From positions 17,939,018-18,003,017 of the forward strand of contig NC_087377.1 of NCBI RefSeq assembly GCF_963675165.1: DNA of 64,000 bases, read 5' to 3'. Made by a program: the position numbers and the translations under genes. Shown in pieces: positions 37,037 to 53,120 of the stretch; position 1 is the stretch's first letter; each line of letters starts with the position of its first letter. Under the pieces are notes generated by a model. The model worked only from the letters and a program-made list of their open reading frames with translations. It was not told the DNA's origin and searched no databases. The stretch comes from Halichondria panicea. Its lineage: Eukaryota; Porifera; Demospongiae; Suberitida; Halichondriidae.

Positions 37037-37557
37037 TGGCTAGAACTACATGTAGACAACAGTATACACAGTGATTTAGCTAATATAGTTAAATCAGTGA
37101 ATGCTGGTATGCTACTGTTATAGGTTGTTTATTTAGCTAATACTGAAAGTGATTATAGACTCATCTGAAAATGACAGCACATGCAACACATGTACAGTGT
37201 ATGTACACATCTATAACTACAGTCAATGCTTCCTGGAATGCACAGACTTACAGGGCAATCAGACTTGACTAATAAGATATGACTAGACAGACTGTGCACA
37301 CTAATTTCTCTCCATGATCCAGTGCAGTGACTTCAGTCAGCTATCTGACCTATGATCTATGACCTGACCACCCACACCATGACACCCCCACAGATGTGTA
37401 CAGTGCTTTGAATCAACACCCACACAAACCATGAATGAATAACATTTGTAATTTTCATGTAACGATTAAAAATAACACATTATTATAAAATATCAACATG
37501 CACTGATTGACTTGATTGACTTGATGACACACACAGTTACATTTGTGTTCTATGACA
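37037..37557. other. Intergenic spacer A4-B4
   Basis: Shares blocks with the A8 upstream region (61,441-61,700). No gene seen. Confidence 0.6.
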
Positions 37558-40500
37558 TCACAATCTCACTCCGTAGGCTGCATTGCTGGATACCATAACT
37601 GCTCCACCTGTAACAGTGATTATCATTAAAAGTTAATTAGTAGCACGTGCACAAACCTTCACCGTCGTTGTTGCTGTTGTCAGGATCGATAGTCTCGTAA
37701 AGCACCTCATCTATATCTGAAGGATAGGGACATACATACACACACACACACACAAGGAGCACGTGAGAAAATGCTCCAGTGTCTTACTACGCGGATTCTG
37801 TATCGTCTAGCTATGTACAATTTGTGCCATATATGTCAAACCGCTAAGTGCTGCTTACATTGTACTTAATGATATTCACTATTAGTAGATCAAACGCCGT
37901 TATCAGCCGCACATGTACAAAACACTTAGCACATTACAAACAAGGAAACATGGTCTAACGATAGTGATTCCGCAATACTATGCATAGTAAGACGCTCCAT
38001 CTCCTCATCTGCTCCTGTCCACACCACACACACCTCACACACACTCCACAAATACACACCATACAATGTGATAGGGCTATTAAATATAGTGTATGCACTA
38101 ATAATGATCGGCTAATGTTAAACTCAGACAGATGGAATCATGCACCCCTTTTGTACCTGGAATATCTTCATATACGTCCTCATCATTTGATTGGACACTG
38201 GCTGCATCATTAGGAGCTTGTCTAACAGACAAATCATATGCAGGATTTCTGACAGCATCGTTAGACAAATCATATGCAGGATTTCTGACGGCATCGTTAG
38301 ACAAATCGTATGCAGGATTTCTGACTGCATCAGACAAATCATATGCAGGATTTCTGACTGCATCATTAGACAAATCGTATGCAGGATTTCTGACTGCATC
38401 AGACAAATCATATGCAGGATTTCTGACTGCATCATTTGACAAATCGTATGCAGGATTTCTGACTGCATCATTAGACAAATCGTATGCAGGATTTCTGACT
38501 GCATCATTAGACAAATCGTATGCAGGACTTCTGACTGCATCAGATAAATCACATGCAGGATTTCTGACTGCATCATTAGACAAATCATCAGGATTTCTGA
38601 CTGCATCATTAGACATACCATGTGCAGGATTCCTTGCTGTGCATGTGATACTGATCAGAACACACACAATACTTAGTGTAAGCAATACTTACCTGCACTT
38701 TGGTGGTCATTGGAATAAGAAGGTTTTCGTCTCGTACAAACCAACAGCATCACAACAAAGAGTAGTACGATCACTATGATTCCAATAACTCCAACCACAG
38801 ACAAAGCGATTACCATTTCGTTAACGACACCACCACTTGGCCCTATACGCATGCACGAACATATCTAATAGGCTGGCAATTGGAATAACAAACCTTCTGT
38901 AGATGGTGTGAGGAAGCTGATAGTGATGTTGGCACTCACACCAGTGGAGATCGAAATGCAAGAGTAGGTCCCTGTGTCCGTAGATAGTGGGTTGGTGAAC
39001 ACGAGGTTATTGCCAACTTGAGTGGCAGAAGAGGGCAGAGTGAGTCGACCAACACGCACCCAGCGTAGAGTAAAGACATTACTGACACTGGAGGAACAGT
39101 TGAGTTGTGTTGTCTCACCAGCAAAGACTTCCCTGGGACCGGAAACAGTGGGCGGTGAGGGTGCTGTGTGTGTGTGGAGGGGTGTGTGTGTGTGTGTGAG
39201 TGGAGGGGGAGTTGTGCATGTGTAGATGTGTGTGATGTGTGGTGTGTGCATGTGTAGATGTGTGTGATGTGTGATGTGTGGTGTGTGGGTGGAGGGGGAG
39301 ATTAGACTCGTACAGTAGTTGTCCTGCACACCACTAGTCATACTAAACAGTGTGTGCAAGATACGAGCACTAGCTTACCTTGTGTGGAAAATTCTCCCTG
39401 AAAGAAGAACTGAGATGTTCCCATCGCATTGACAGATGCAACACGCACGTCATACGAAGCACTGGGTATTAAATCAGTCAACATCACCATGGTAACATTG
39501 CCGGCCACACTCCTCACAAAAATATCGTTAGGAGTGGTCCAATCATTGAGCCGCTCTTTGTATTGTACGAGGTATTCGTCCACTTGTCCCCCGGGAAATT
39601 CCCAGGAAATTAGCGCAGTTCTATTGGTTATTAGATCCACAACGGGAACGACTAAAATTGGTTGTGGTTCATCTGTGAGAGTCATTAAATTTGTAAAATC
39701 AATATTTTTGGTTTGTTTTGATTCCCCCTCCCACCCATTTAATCAATGGTTCGAGAACTATTTCAGCTGCCATAACTTGAATTCCATGTACTCAATTGTT
39801 CAGAAAATGATGTCATCAAATTCCATATTTGAGAGATAAGAGACTTGCCAATATGGCCACACCATAGATAATAATACCCCATAGTCCAAGGCCGAAAAAT
39901 TAATAATTTTTAGAGACTAGAGTTGGCTCTGTAACTAGAGTTCTGATGGGACTAACACAAAACTTACTCAGTGATTGGGTCATGATGGTAATGATGGCTG
40001 CATCTCCTCTACCAGCCGTGTTCACAGCCAATACCTCAACTCTGGGGGGGGGGGGGCAGAAAGCATTTAGAAAAGAAAGTGGTAAAAGTTGTTTGAATGT
40101 TCACTATTGAGCAATTGCACGAATGTACTAGACACTCTCATTTAATACGTAAATATACACTTATGTATATAGTTATATGCAGACACTCACTCATAAGAGT
40201 TGCTGCCCACAAGGTCGGCTGGTGGACTGGGGGTCCCGCCATTAAATAGTAACAGAGAGGTCTCTGTCAGAACAATCTCACTGAATGTTGATACTCCTAC
40301 TATCCGATAACGCATGACGTACTGAGTGACTGGGCGACCACCATTATCAGTCGGTAGCAGCCAGGAGACAGTTAGACCAGAGGAACTCACACCCTCGCCA
40401 ATCAGATTAAGGGGCATGGAAGGAGCTGAGGGTGGGGGGTAGTGAGAATAAAATTTTATACTATCACTACAGTAATACTCACGATCCACTAGCGTTTGAT

Positions 40501-40974
40501 TGGACACAAATTCTGAGAATTCTCCAATCCCCCGGGAGTTGTTCCCGGCAACCCGAACAATGTACTCTGACCCCTTGCCTAGTTGAGTGAATGCGTACGT
40601 GAGAGTGGTGGGCTCGGAGACTATGAAAGTGCAAAGGTCAATGTTGTTGCTATCACGAAGGCTGACAAACCAAGCTTCAGGTAGAGAGGTTGTGGCAACA
40701 TTGGGAACAGGAGGCTGTAAGGGAGGAGGGAAATACGACATTGACTGAGTGTGGGGTGTGAGGTGTGGGTGTGTGTGTGTGTGTGTGAGTGTGGGGGGTG
40801 TGTGAGGTACTCACCAGCCACTCTGCAACGAGAGTTGTAGACGTGGGACTGGTCAGTGTAACCATACGAGGAGCACCAAGTCCTATACATAACAAGACCA
40901 GTAATTAAACCACATGAAAGGAACTGCCTACTATATATGATATGATGATAAAACAAGTACAAAGGCTGGCTAAC

Positions 40975-41011
<37 letters not shown>

Positions 41012-42531
41012 ACTTAGAGAGAGAGTCACGGCTGATATCATAGCAGATTCACTAAAGCCAACAGCATTGTTAACTGTCACTGTAATATTGAAGAGCGTAA
41101 ATTCATTTAGACCAGAAAGCTGGGTTGATTGTAGAGAACTGTCGCCAGCGAGAGGTATCAGTTTAGCTCGTAATATTCCATCGAATACTTCCACTGTGAC
41201 CCCGATGATAGGGCTCAGTCCATCGAAGCCGTTAGTCCAGGAGAGGTCCAGACTGGTCTCTCCAATATTGGAGACCATCAGGTTAGTGGGGGGAGAAGGG
41301 GGGACTGTGTGTGTGGTGTGTGAGATGTGAGTGGTGTGTGAGATGTGGGTGTGTGTGAGATGTGAGGGCATGTGTGGTGTGAGACGTAAGGGTGTGTGTG
41401 TGTGGTGTGAGACGTGAGGGTATGTGTGTGCGTGTGTGGTGTGGGTGGGGGAGGCTTACCTTGAATGATAACTTCCACACTAGCGTTTGCAGAACCAACA
41501 ACATTTGTTGCAACACAAGTGTAAGTACCGCCGCTGGCTGTAGTCAGTCCTGACCTCATTAGAGTGGACGATCCACCAGCCAGAGTAATGATAGCTCCAC
41601 CAGCGCCATTAGTCAGAAGTGACCCTTCATGGAACCAGGTTATAACAGAGACTGGGACAGAGTCGGAGATACAGGAGAGAGATATGGTTTCAGTTATGAA
41701 GACCATGTTAGAGGCTGGATTACTAGACGCTATACTGGGCATATCTGCAGAGGAGGATATGACATAATACAGACAAATATGTCATCATCATCTTACAGTT
41801 AACGATCAAAGTCCCAGAGTCTTCAAGAAAATCTCCATTTTGCAAGCTAGTCAGTCGACAAGTATATACTCCAGCTTGGTCTCTTAGTACGTTCGATAAT
41901 TGTGGTATTTGAAACGTAGAAAATGGTTCCCCAACTGGATTGTACCACTGGCGCTGGAATGTCCCTGGTCGGTTGTTGATCGAGATACAGCTGAGCCTTA
42001 TATCCCCTCCCTCTGTGACTACCCCATTATCTGGGATACTAACAATCGGTGCAAAAAGGCCTGTATTTAGGGCAAGAAATGATAGTATCATATCAAACTT
42101 GGATAGCTATAGCCACTTACCAGCTGGGTAAATGGAATCACTGGCGCCGCCGCATTGAAGGGAGACAGGTATTCCCAGAAGAAAGAAAGCATCAGCATCA
42201 GTGATTACCAAGACACCAGGCATTGAAGTAACAGATACTCCATTCATTCCGTCAGTAAGAATCATATTAGATTGAGCAATCCACTGTATATCAGTCATGA
42301 ACTGTCCAGCTATAATGCATCGTATGCAGGAGGTAGCCAGTGAAGCATTTATAGAAAGATCATCAGTCAGATCCAAAGTTTCACTGCAAGTCTGGCCATG
42401 GATGCCTGTACAAGGAATAGATAATAATAATTGCTATCTAATTATAATCATGTATAATTATAATTATTGTTGGCATGGAACTTACAAGAGCAGAAAGAGA
42501 GCAGAGCTATCAGAGTTATACCAACATTCAT
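37558..42531 (-). CDS. Family B Ig/FN3 receptor B4, intact, NPAY-repeat tail
   Basis: Predicted 1,027-residue type I membrane receptor and the only fully readable family B gene here. Exons: 42486-42531 (signal, MNVGITLIALLSF), 42121-42405 (Cys-rich Ig-like), 41797-42060 (Ig, YTC), 41460-41744 (Ig, YTC), 41014-41304 (FN3-1), 40815-40882 + 40483-40714 (FN3-2), 40191-40425 + 39968-40041 (FN3-3), 39379-39672 (FN3-4), 38894-39163 (Ig), 38693-38842 (TM), 38157-38636 (tail repeats), 37657-37716 (LYETID), 37558-37607 (NAAYGVRL, stop). Phases agree and the total is 1,028 codons. The large tail exon holds 12 units of 11-12 residues, RNPAYDLS followed by (N)DAV; eight have a perfect NPAY. NPxY motifs bind PTB-domain adaptors and clathrin sorting machinery, so uptake or adaptor clustering is plausible. 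B1 and B2 have a single unit. Confidence 0.88.
37780..38000. mobile_element. Possible decayed MITE in a B4 tail intron
   Basis: GTCTTACTA near 37,781 and its inverse near 37,985, with weaker inverted matches inside (gattctgtatcgtcta against taacgatagtgattccgc). Absent from the short B1 and B2 introns. Boundaries and target duplication not resolved. Confidence 0.4.
38215..38610 (-). repeat. 33/36-bp in-frame coding minisatellite in B4
   Basis: Twelve units of 33 or 36 bases (one 30) encode RNPAYDLS-(N)DAV. Both unit lengths are multiples of three, so expansion keeps the frame. Outer units are more diverged (NPAH, NPDD, NPAC, SPAY) than inner ones, as expected when an array grows from its middle. 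Confidence 0.95.
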
Positions 42532-42943
42532 TTTGCTCCAAACTATAATGGGCTTGGCACTCTACTAATTATGTAAAGAATCTAATGGCAACCTATACCC
42601 CCACACATACAAAATGCATACAAGTATAACTTAAGTGCAATGCATAAACCGTTTTCACTGGAAATACTAACAAACACACACATTATATAGGTTACCATGT
42701 GACTTGCAGTGTACACTATTACACACCTATATTACAATGCTTCTTTAGGTGAACAGACTTGCAGGGGGCAATCAGACTTGACTATACCATAGCCATGCAG
42801 CTATATCCACAACACACACCATGCCACTATATGCACGTACATGCACCATGCATGCATATCATTAAAAAGGAAGCGGAGAAAAAATGTATAGTTACACGTA
42901 GTCATTCCTCGATTTATATGATAAGTGTTAGCTAATCTATAAC
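42532..42943. other. Intergenic spacer B4-A5
   Basis: No gene seen; carries short blocks shared with other spacers. Confidence 0.5.
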
Positions 42944-43011
42944 ATAATCTGAACACCAGTGCCAGACACACAGTGAGCAGTACACTCAGTAGACACAGGA
43001 GCAGGTGGTCA
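42944..43011 (-). pseudogene. Hydrophobic terminal mini-exon, copy 3 (frameshifted)
   Basis: Matches the other mini-exons but with two extra bases (CTGTGTCTAC against CTGTCTAC), which puts TGA in frame after a few codons, and an altered stop region (exact lower edge uncertain). It lies 3' of the decayed receptor A5. Confidence 0.5.
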
Positions 43012-43312
43012 CTGGAGGGGGTGGGTGAGGGGTTACCATGCAGGGTTACTAGGGTTAGTAGATTATCCTCACCCCCTCTAACGAATCACCACCTGATGGA
43101 CAGGGAACACTTGTACGCTCATGCTACTAGTAACAGAGCACCACCCTCAGAACCAATGTACTCTGAACTATAGATCAGTGGAGTTATCGAATTATTCGAA
43201 TTTACATCAATCAATAAAGTGATTCTGATAATTAATACAATGTCATTGGAACTATAATATACTTTACAGTCATTAAATACTACATTGAACAACTAGTCTT
43301 ACAGATCCATTA

Positions 43313-46557
<3,245 letters not shown>

Positions 46558-47143
46558 TGGCTATAGAACTATACACAGTAAGGCCTAGGTTGTTTATTTT
46601 TAGCTATAGATCTAACACTGAAAGTGATTAAAACAACAACATGCAACAGAGATCTATCAGAAAATGACACACCCAATATATATAACTACACAATGCTTCT
46701 TGGAATGGACAGAGACTTGCAGGGCATCATGCAGACTCGACTAAGAGTGGTGTATATCTATCACTGGCTGCACACTAATTCCTTGTCCATAGATCTATAA
46801 ATTCAGTCCACTTTACTGAATAGATCTACTGTGAAATTAAGCTTATATGGACATGGTGTGGTTAGTGCTTTAAACCCTGTTTTGTCTTGCTCAACACAAG
46901 TACAGCTAAACCTGGACTAAGTAGGCTGTGTCCCAAGTTTCTAGTTCACAGCTTTCAGTCACATAATTATAGACTCTGACCACACACACCCCCGCAGACT
47001 GATGGCGGCTTGGCCAACTCCCACACATGCACAAAACCACAGTTGAATCAACACCCACACACAAACCATTTCAGAGATAGAAATTTAACTACACACACAC
47101 CAGTCGTAGAAATGAAAAAACTTGAGATGTGTTGATTCAGACT
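46558..47143. other. Intergenic spacer upstream of A5
   Basis: Begins with the shared A-gene upstream blocks; otherwise nothing recognisable. Confidence 0.5.
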
Positions 47144-47211
47144 CTATAATCTGAGCACCAGTGCCAGACTCAGAGTGAGCATTACACTCAGTAAACAAGA
47201 ACAAGTGGTCA
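47144..47211 (-). other. Hydrophobic terminal mini-exon, copy 4
   Basis: Phase-1 acceptor, codons for VTTCSCLLSV...LALVLRL, TAG stop. Against the consensus copy, four of seven base changes are synonymous (Thr, Cys, Ser and Leu codons at three-base spacing), which supports coding selection. It lies 3' of A6. Confidence 0.55.
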
Positions 47212-47570
47212 CTGGAGGGGGAGGGGAGGGGTTACCAGGGTTACTAGGGTTAGTAGATTATCCTCACCCCCTCTAACAAATCACCTATTCCACACGTCAG
47301 CCCCTCTGGACATGCCCCCTCTAACGAACCACCACCTGATGGACAGGGAACACTTGTACGCTCATGCTACTAGTAACAGAGCACCACCCTCAGAACCAAT
47401 GTACTCTGAACTATAATTATAGATCAGTATATAGTTTGCAATTTTAATACATCATTAACATTAATCGATATAATTATGCTAAAAGAAACAATGTCACTGG
47501 ATTTATAAAATTATACGAAACTATAATAGATCTACTTACAGTCATTAAACTACATTGAACAACTATAGTC

Positions 47571-49691
47571 TTATACTAGAGTTTCATTTTTTCTCGGCTC
47601 TGCTAGACCATACGCTGGGTTGTTAGAAGTCAGTACAGGGTCCGGAGTGAAGTCACCTTCGATGGTTTCATATTCTGCATTGCCACGTGATGAGTTCTGT
47701 TCTGCTAGACCATACGCTGCGTTGTCAGAAGTCAGTACAGGATCTGGGGAGCTGTTGTCTTCTATAGTGTCATAGATGACAGGGTCTGTAGTGTAAGCGC
47801 CTTTCTTCTTTGACTTCACGAGCAGTAAACTGAGCAATAATATTATTACACCCAGAGTTATGAGGAGGAGGATGGTGGGAATCCCAATAGCCAGTCCAAT
47901 AATAAACTCGATACTCAATGGTTCTGCAGAAGCTAGAAGAATAGAACTGAAATACTAATTTTAGTTAAAATTGACATTTCCGTGCCCACCCACACTGATA
48001 TCCCTGATAACCAAACATTTCACACTATACAGTATACTTTATAACATACCTGGGCCTGCATTGACCTCCACACTGATATCCCTGGTAACTGTTCCGGCTG
48101 CATTAGTCCCCACACATGTGTATGTGCCAGCATTGGTTAGCGTAGCACTGTCAATAGTTACTCGAGACTTAAAAGGTTCGCCAGTAGGCGTGGAAATATC
48201 GATACCAGGTCCTGAAGAGAGCACATTGCCATCTTTAAGCCATGAAATTGTCGGTGTGGGGATGCCCCTAATCTCACACTCCACCAGTTCAGCGTCTACT
48301 ATTGTGTTTGTCGATGAACTAAAGTTTGTGACAAACGGCTCGGCTGTAGAGGGGGTCAGGTAAATGTGGTGTGTGTGTGTGCGTGTGTGTGTGTGGTGTG
48401 TGTGTGTATTGCCTATAAATTAACTTACTGCAAAATACAAATGTCTCTTGAGCAAATTCCTCAGAATCACTTAAAAGTTCGCATCTGTACGCTGCATCAT
48501 CTTCCATTACGATATCAGACAGTTGTATCTGAAGGGAAAGAAGTTTGTACGTGAGTATCCACCCCAGCCTTTGCGTTAAAATTGCTGGATTTAATCAATT
48601 GGAAAGGTAATTCTGAGAGCTATTGGGCTCTCAAAGATAAGTATACCTGAAATTAAACCCACCTGGTCGGCAAAGGTTTGTGAGACTCTTAGGAAGTTCC
48701 TCTCTCCTGGAGTGATGACGTTGCGCCCCATTAGAAATCTTACTTGAGGCCGTGGAAAGCCGTTGGTTTGGCAAGTCATGGTGACATTGCTGGCATTAAG
48801 TAGACACATGGCAGCAGGGTTATCAATAACTGACAAGCTCAATGAAGAAATTGGATCGCTAGTGGGAACTGGAGGGGAAGAATAACCAAAAGCTAAAACA
48901 AAGATATCTCAATTGTACCTGGTACAGTAATGTACAAGTCTGGAAGAACCCCACTTCCAGCAAGATTGGTAAAGGTAGCAGAATAAGCCCCTGATGTTTC
49001 ATTGGTCAGATTAGTCATGGTCAACATAAACGTGAAGGGAGATACGGCATTAACATCACTGCAAGGGTTGGTGATAGTGTATTGGTCTCCGTTAACAATG
49101 TTAGAGCCCTTGAAGGACCACTGTACACTCGGGCATGGGTTAGCCTTCACAGACACAGGTACTGTCACCATGGTCCCAAAATCACCCATAAAGAGAGTAC
49201 CAACTTGTCTGTCACTCACTGCTCCAGCAATGGCAGTCTCATTGAAAGCCAGGGCAGTGGGTGGAACTGTGTAATAAAACAAACTGATATTGAATAAATA
49301 ATAATGTGAATTTTAACAGAGTATAATGCATGTACATGTACGTAGCAAATATAAACTGACACGTACATCACAAGCAAACGTAAGTAGTGGTATATGTTAC
49401 CTGGAGCTCTGACCTCCAACAACCAGGCAGCATTGTCTTCAGACACTGTATTGCTGACAAAGCACTGGTACACTCCAGAGTGACTGACTTGAGGGTTTGC
49501 AATAGTCAGTGTAGTGGGGTCAAAGACAATTCCAACGAATGAAGAGTCAATTACATCTCCATTGAAGTACCACACTGTTGAGGTTGCAGGGTAGCCAGTG
49601 TTGGCACAGGAGAAGGAGGTAGGCATAGCAGAGCTTGATCCTACAATAACTTCACGTGTGTCCGAGGGATCCATTGTTATCATAGCTTTCC

Positions 49692-49740
<49 letters not shown>

Positions 49741-52292
49741 AGTGTGTGTGTGTGTCCTTACGTTGCACCGTGACTGTTCCACTACTGACAACGTTGACTT
49801 GGTTAGATCTGCATTCTAGATTGACTACAGCTGGAGGAGCAGGTAAGTTTGTGATTGTACCCACTGCTCTTAAGGCAGGAGTTTGTTCATCATTAAAATA
49901 GAAAAAGCAAAGACGATTTGCTGTCTCTTCTGAAGCAACATAGCTGAACTCAAAGTTGTCATCTTCTCTCTCTTTAGAAAAAGCCGTGAGATCTCCTATT
50001 TCCTTGTACACAAAATTCATTCCATCTACTAGTCCAGTACCGTTGACAAAATATGTCTGAGGGCTTGTCTCCGATCCGTGAATAAGAGCATTGCTCACTT
50101 CACAGTGATAATCGCGTGGGAAAGTCTCAATATCTATAATATAGACCCATCTTCCACCCTCCAGAAACCTTATGGCATTAGTGACTGTGTTCTCGACTAA
50201 AAGTGTATCACCTTGAAACCACACAATGTCTGGAGGTGGCTGCGAGTCCCCAACCCTGCACTCAAGAGCTATGTCGATACCAGCTCCAGAAGGGGGTGCA
50301 GTTGGTACAAATGTATGCACTGTCTCAGCTGGCATAAAGCCACCGAAAACTGCAAAGAAAGAAATGATTAATACACAAAAATTCTTTATAGGTGCATGAA
50401 TTGCTTACATGCATAGTAGACAGTGATGTCTCTACTGCGGATGGTTGCAATGAAGCCAGGCTCTCCAATGATGTTAGTAGCCTCACAGTGATAAATAACT
50501 CCAGCCATGGAAGCATAGTCTCCCTCAGTGATATTTTGTACCAAGAAAGTACCATTCGAAAGCATAAAGCCAGCGTCAACCACGTCATCTCCCCTGTACC
50601 AAGTCACGGTAGGTGTAGGGTCCCCAGTAACATCGCATTGTAGGCTAAGATATGAATTAGATCCATCTTCATTGGTTGCAAAGACAACCACATCTTCTTG
50701 CTCACTGTTGAAACTAGGAGCCACTCCTACCTCTGTATGTATATCCGACTAGAAAAACATTTGCAATGTGAAAAATTGCTAGGATTGGCCAGGGGAACCA
50801 CAAAAAAGCGTGGGAACAAGAAATCAGACGAGAGCATAACTCCAATCCGTTACAACGTCAATCACATGTATACTGGTAGTTTTCCCATGTTTTCCCAGCC
50901 AATATGCCACGCAATTTTTACTGGTGGAGTGATGACCAATCCCTATATATATTTATTATACATCCATTTTAGAATGTGGGGCACATAATCATGATGATTT
51001 GTGATGAATTGATGTTCCTAATACATGCAGTGTTGAGCACAGGTACACACAGTCCATCCATGCGTAGTAACATGCACGGACCGTACTGGTGACTGCATGG
51101 AATGATGTGGTGGATGGAAGCTGATAGGTGGATCTGGAACACAGTCTATTATTTAATATACTATGTATTGTACATGTTCATGACGTTGTAACGGATTGGA
51201 GTTATGCTCTCGTCTGATTTCTTGTTCCCACGCTTTTTTGTGGTTCCCCTGGCCAATCCTAGCAATTTTTCACATTGCAAATGTTTTTCTAGTCGGATTC
51301 CCTTTCTTTTTCAGTACAGTTTACGTATCATGACATGCATAAGTGGAACGTCAAGAGAGGCAGTACAAGAAGAGAAGACAGGACTAATCAGATATCTTCT
51401 CGAATATCTCTGGACTAATAATTATAGTATAATGAGTAATAATTATTTTATTACTTGATAATTATGTTGAATTTGCGAATCAGTATTAATTAAATGACAG
51501 CCATTTTAAGAGCATGATATCTAGCCAGTGCATATAGCATGCCTGTCAGAGAAAGGGAGCTAGAGCTGAACAGTGTGAAGAAAAGGAACACCTCAGGCTC
51601 TGGAAAAGCACTGCTGCACTGATTTTAGGCGCACGGTTTATTAGCCACGCCTATCTATTATTATTGGCCACAACACAATTGCTGAGTCATTAAAGATGGC
51701 GGAATTGTATAGGTAAGAGAAATAGAGACTGAGAGGTGATCTGCCTTGTGGAAGCAATCGCAAATCTGAAGAAGCGCTTTGTAATCCAGGTTGTAGTCGT
51801 TTGGAAACCCTGTGCAGAATGTCCTGGAGATGGCTGTACTTGGAGTAAATGCTGGGCAAGAAACTTACTTACTTACTCACTTACTTACTTACTTAGTCAG
51901 TCAGACAAAGAGCGGTGAAACGTCGAAATAGTGCAATTTTTAAAATGAAAATATTCATTCATTAAAATGTTTATGGATTATGAAATGAGAGATACAAAGA
52001 GAGAAAAGGCTAAATAAACTATCTGTTCAGCCACTTTCTTGATGTGGCCTTTCCCTGCAGAGATAGAACAGTTTGAACATGAGTCAAAATAATTGAAATA
52101 TTGCTAAACACAGGCAAACCCACTGCCAATCCTATGTAAAACCTACTGGTTTTACTAATATAATAATATGCATGTATACCTATAATAATTATAAGAAGTT
52201 GATCTCTCACCTGTGTGTGCAGAGAACACGATATTGGTGCTGTAGATGCAGAGTAAGATAAGAACTCCTCCACTTGCTGTCATGACAGCCAT
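47571..52292 (-). CDS. Family A Ig receptor A6 (intact; 1.4-kb insertion in intron 1)
   Basis: Predicted 861-residue receptor. Exons: 52211-52292 (signal), 50409-50732 (Ig1), 49762-50349 (Ig2 and atypical Ig-like), 49401-49691 (Ig), 48919-49266 (Ig), 48663-48868 + 48429-48528 (split Ig), 48050-48343 (Ig), 47571-47923 (TM and tail). Lengths sum to 862 codons with canonical splice sites. Tail motifs: VIYDTI (ITIM-like), NAAYGL, AEYETI, NPAYGL (here NNPAYGL), ending NETLV. The segment after the cysteine of the third Ig-like domain (CFFYFNDEQTPALRAV) differs strongly from A1, A3 and A8. Intron 1 is about 1.5 kb because of the inserted element; elsewhere it is 50-60 bases. Confidence 0.88.
50744..51297. 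repeat. 117-bp perfect inverted repeat (foldback)
   Basis: 50,744-50,860 is the exact inverse of 51,181-51,297, about 320 bases apart. The left end coincides with the start of the insertion. The lack of mismatches means it is young. Confidence 0.9.
51862..51897. repeat. (CTTA)n microsatellite
   Basis: About eight ttac/ctta units inside the intron-1 insertion. Confidence 0.85.
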
Positions 52293-52730
52293 TGGCTAGA
52301 ACTATACACACTAATTATAATAAGGCCTAAGTTGTTTATTTTTAGTTATAGATCTAATACTGAAAGTGATTAAAACAACAACATGCAACAGAGATCTATC
52401 TGAAAAAACACAGCCAATATCTAGTGTATGTACACATCTATAACTACATACAATGCTTTATGGAATGCACAGACTTGCAGGACTGCAATCAGACTTGACT
52501 AAGATATGTCATGACTTTTGTAGACTCCAATGACTTCAGTCAGCTATCGGACGGTCGGGCCACGCCCAACTACTATCTGACCATAGATCTATGACCTGAC
52601 CACCCCACACACTGCATTGAATCAACACCCACACACAAACCAGGGATCACAGAGATAGAAATGTAACTACACACACACCAGTCCTATAGAAACTAGAAAT
52701 GAAAAAACTTGAGATGTGTTAATTCTGACT
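52293..52730. other. Intergenic spacer upstream of A6
   Basis: Shared A-gene upstream blocks, interrupted at about 52,552-52,573 by a 20-base MITE remnant (see findings). No gene. Confidence 0.6.
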
Positions 52731-52798
52731 CTATAATCTGAGCACCAGTGCCAGACACACAGTGAGCAGTACACTCAGTAGACAGGAGCAGGTGGTCA
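52731..52798 (-). other. Hydrophobic terminal mini-exon, copy 5
   Basis: Open, identical in protein to the consensus copy. The acceptor is CCCTTTAG instead of CCCTCCAG, so the AG is kept. It lies 3' of A7. Confidence 0.5.
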
Positions 52799-53120
52799 CT
52801 AAAGGGGGTGGGTGAGGGGTTACCAGGGTTACTAGGGTTAGTAGATTATCCTCGCCCCCTCTAACGAACCACCACCTGATGGACAGGGAACACTTGTACG
52901 CTCATGCTATACTAGTAACAGAGCACCACCCTCAGAACCAATGTACTCGAGTCATAACTATAGATCAGTGGAAGTATCGAGTTACATCAATCAATAAAGT
53001 TTTTATGATTCTGACAATTAAGAAACAATGTCATTGGAACTATAAAATTATACGAGGTACATGTATACTATATATACTTACAGCCATTAAATACAACTAG
53101 TCTTACACTGAGATCCATTA

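Larger units (their letters stand above)
50744..52158. mobile_element. Helitron-like insertion in A6 intron 1
   Basis: The 1,415-base insert starts TC, ends CTAA, and lies between A and T with no target duplication. Removing it restores exactly the sequence of the A7 intron (gtatgtata / tataataatatgcatg). An 8-base hairpin GTAAAACC / GGTTTTAC lies at the 3' end. These are Helitron hallmarks, although the hairpin normally lies about ten bases further in. No helicase gene is present. The target is TA-rich, so a TA duplication cannot be fully excluded. Confidence 0.6.

Noticed and set aside
38215-38610. Possible CRISPR-like array
   Set aside because: Units are contiguous 33/36-base coding repeats without unique spacers, inside a eukaryotic exon.
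38132-38779. Plus-strand 215-residue frame with repeated DKSYAGFLTAS
   Set aside because: Antisense shadow of the B4 NPAY repeat, which fits splice sites and phases on the minus strand.
51204-51458. 84-residue frame in the A6 intron insertion
   Set aside because: Half of it lies in the foldback arm, so its mirror occurs on the other side; no recognisable domain.
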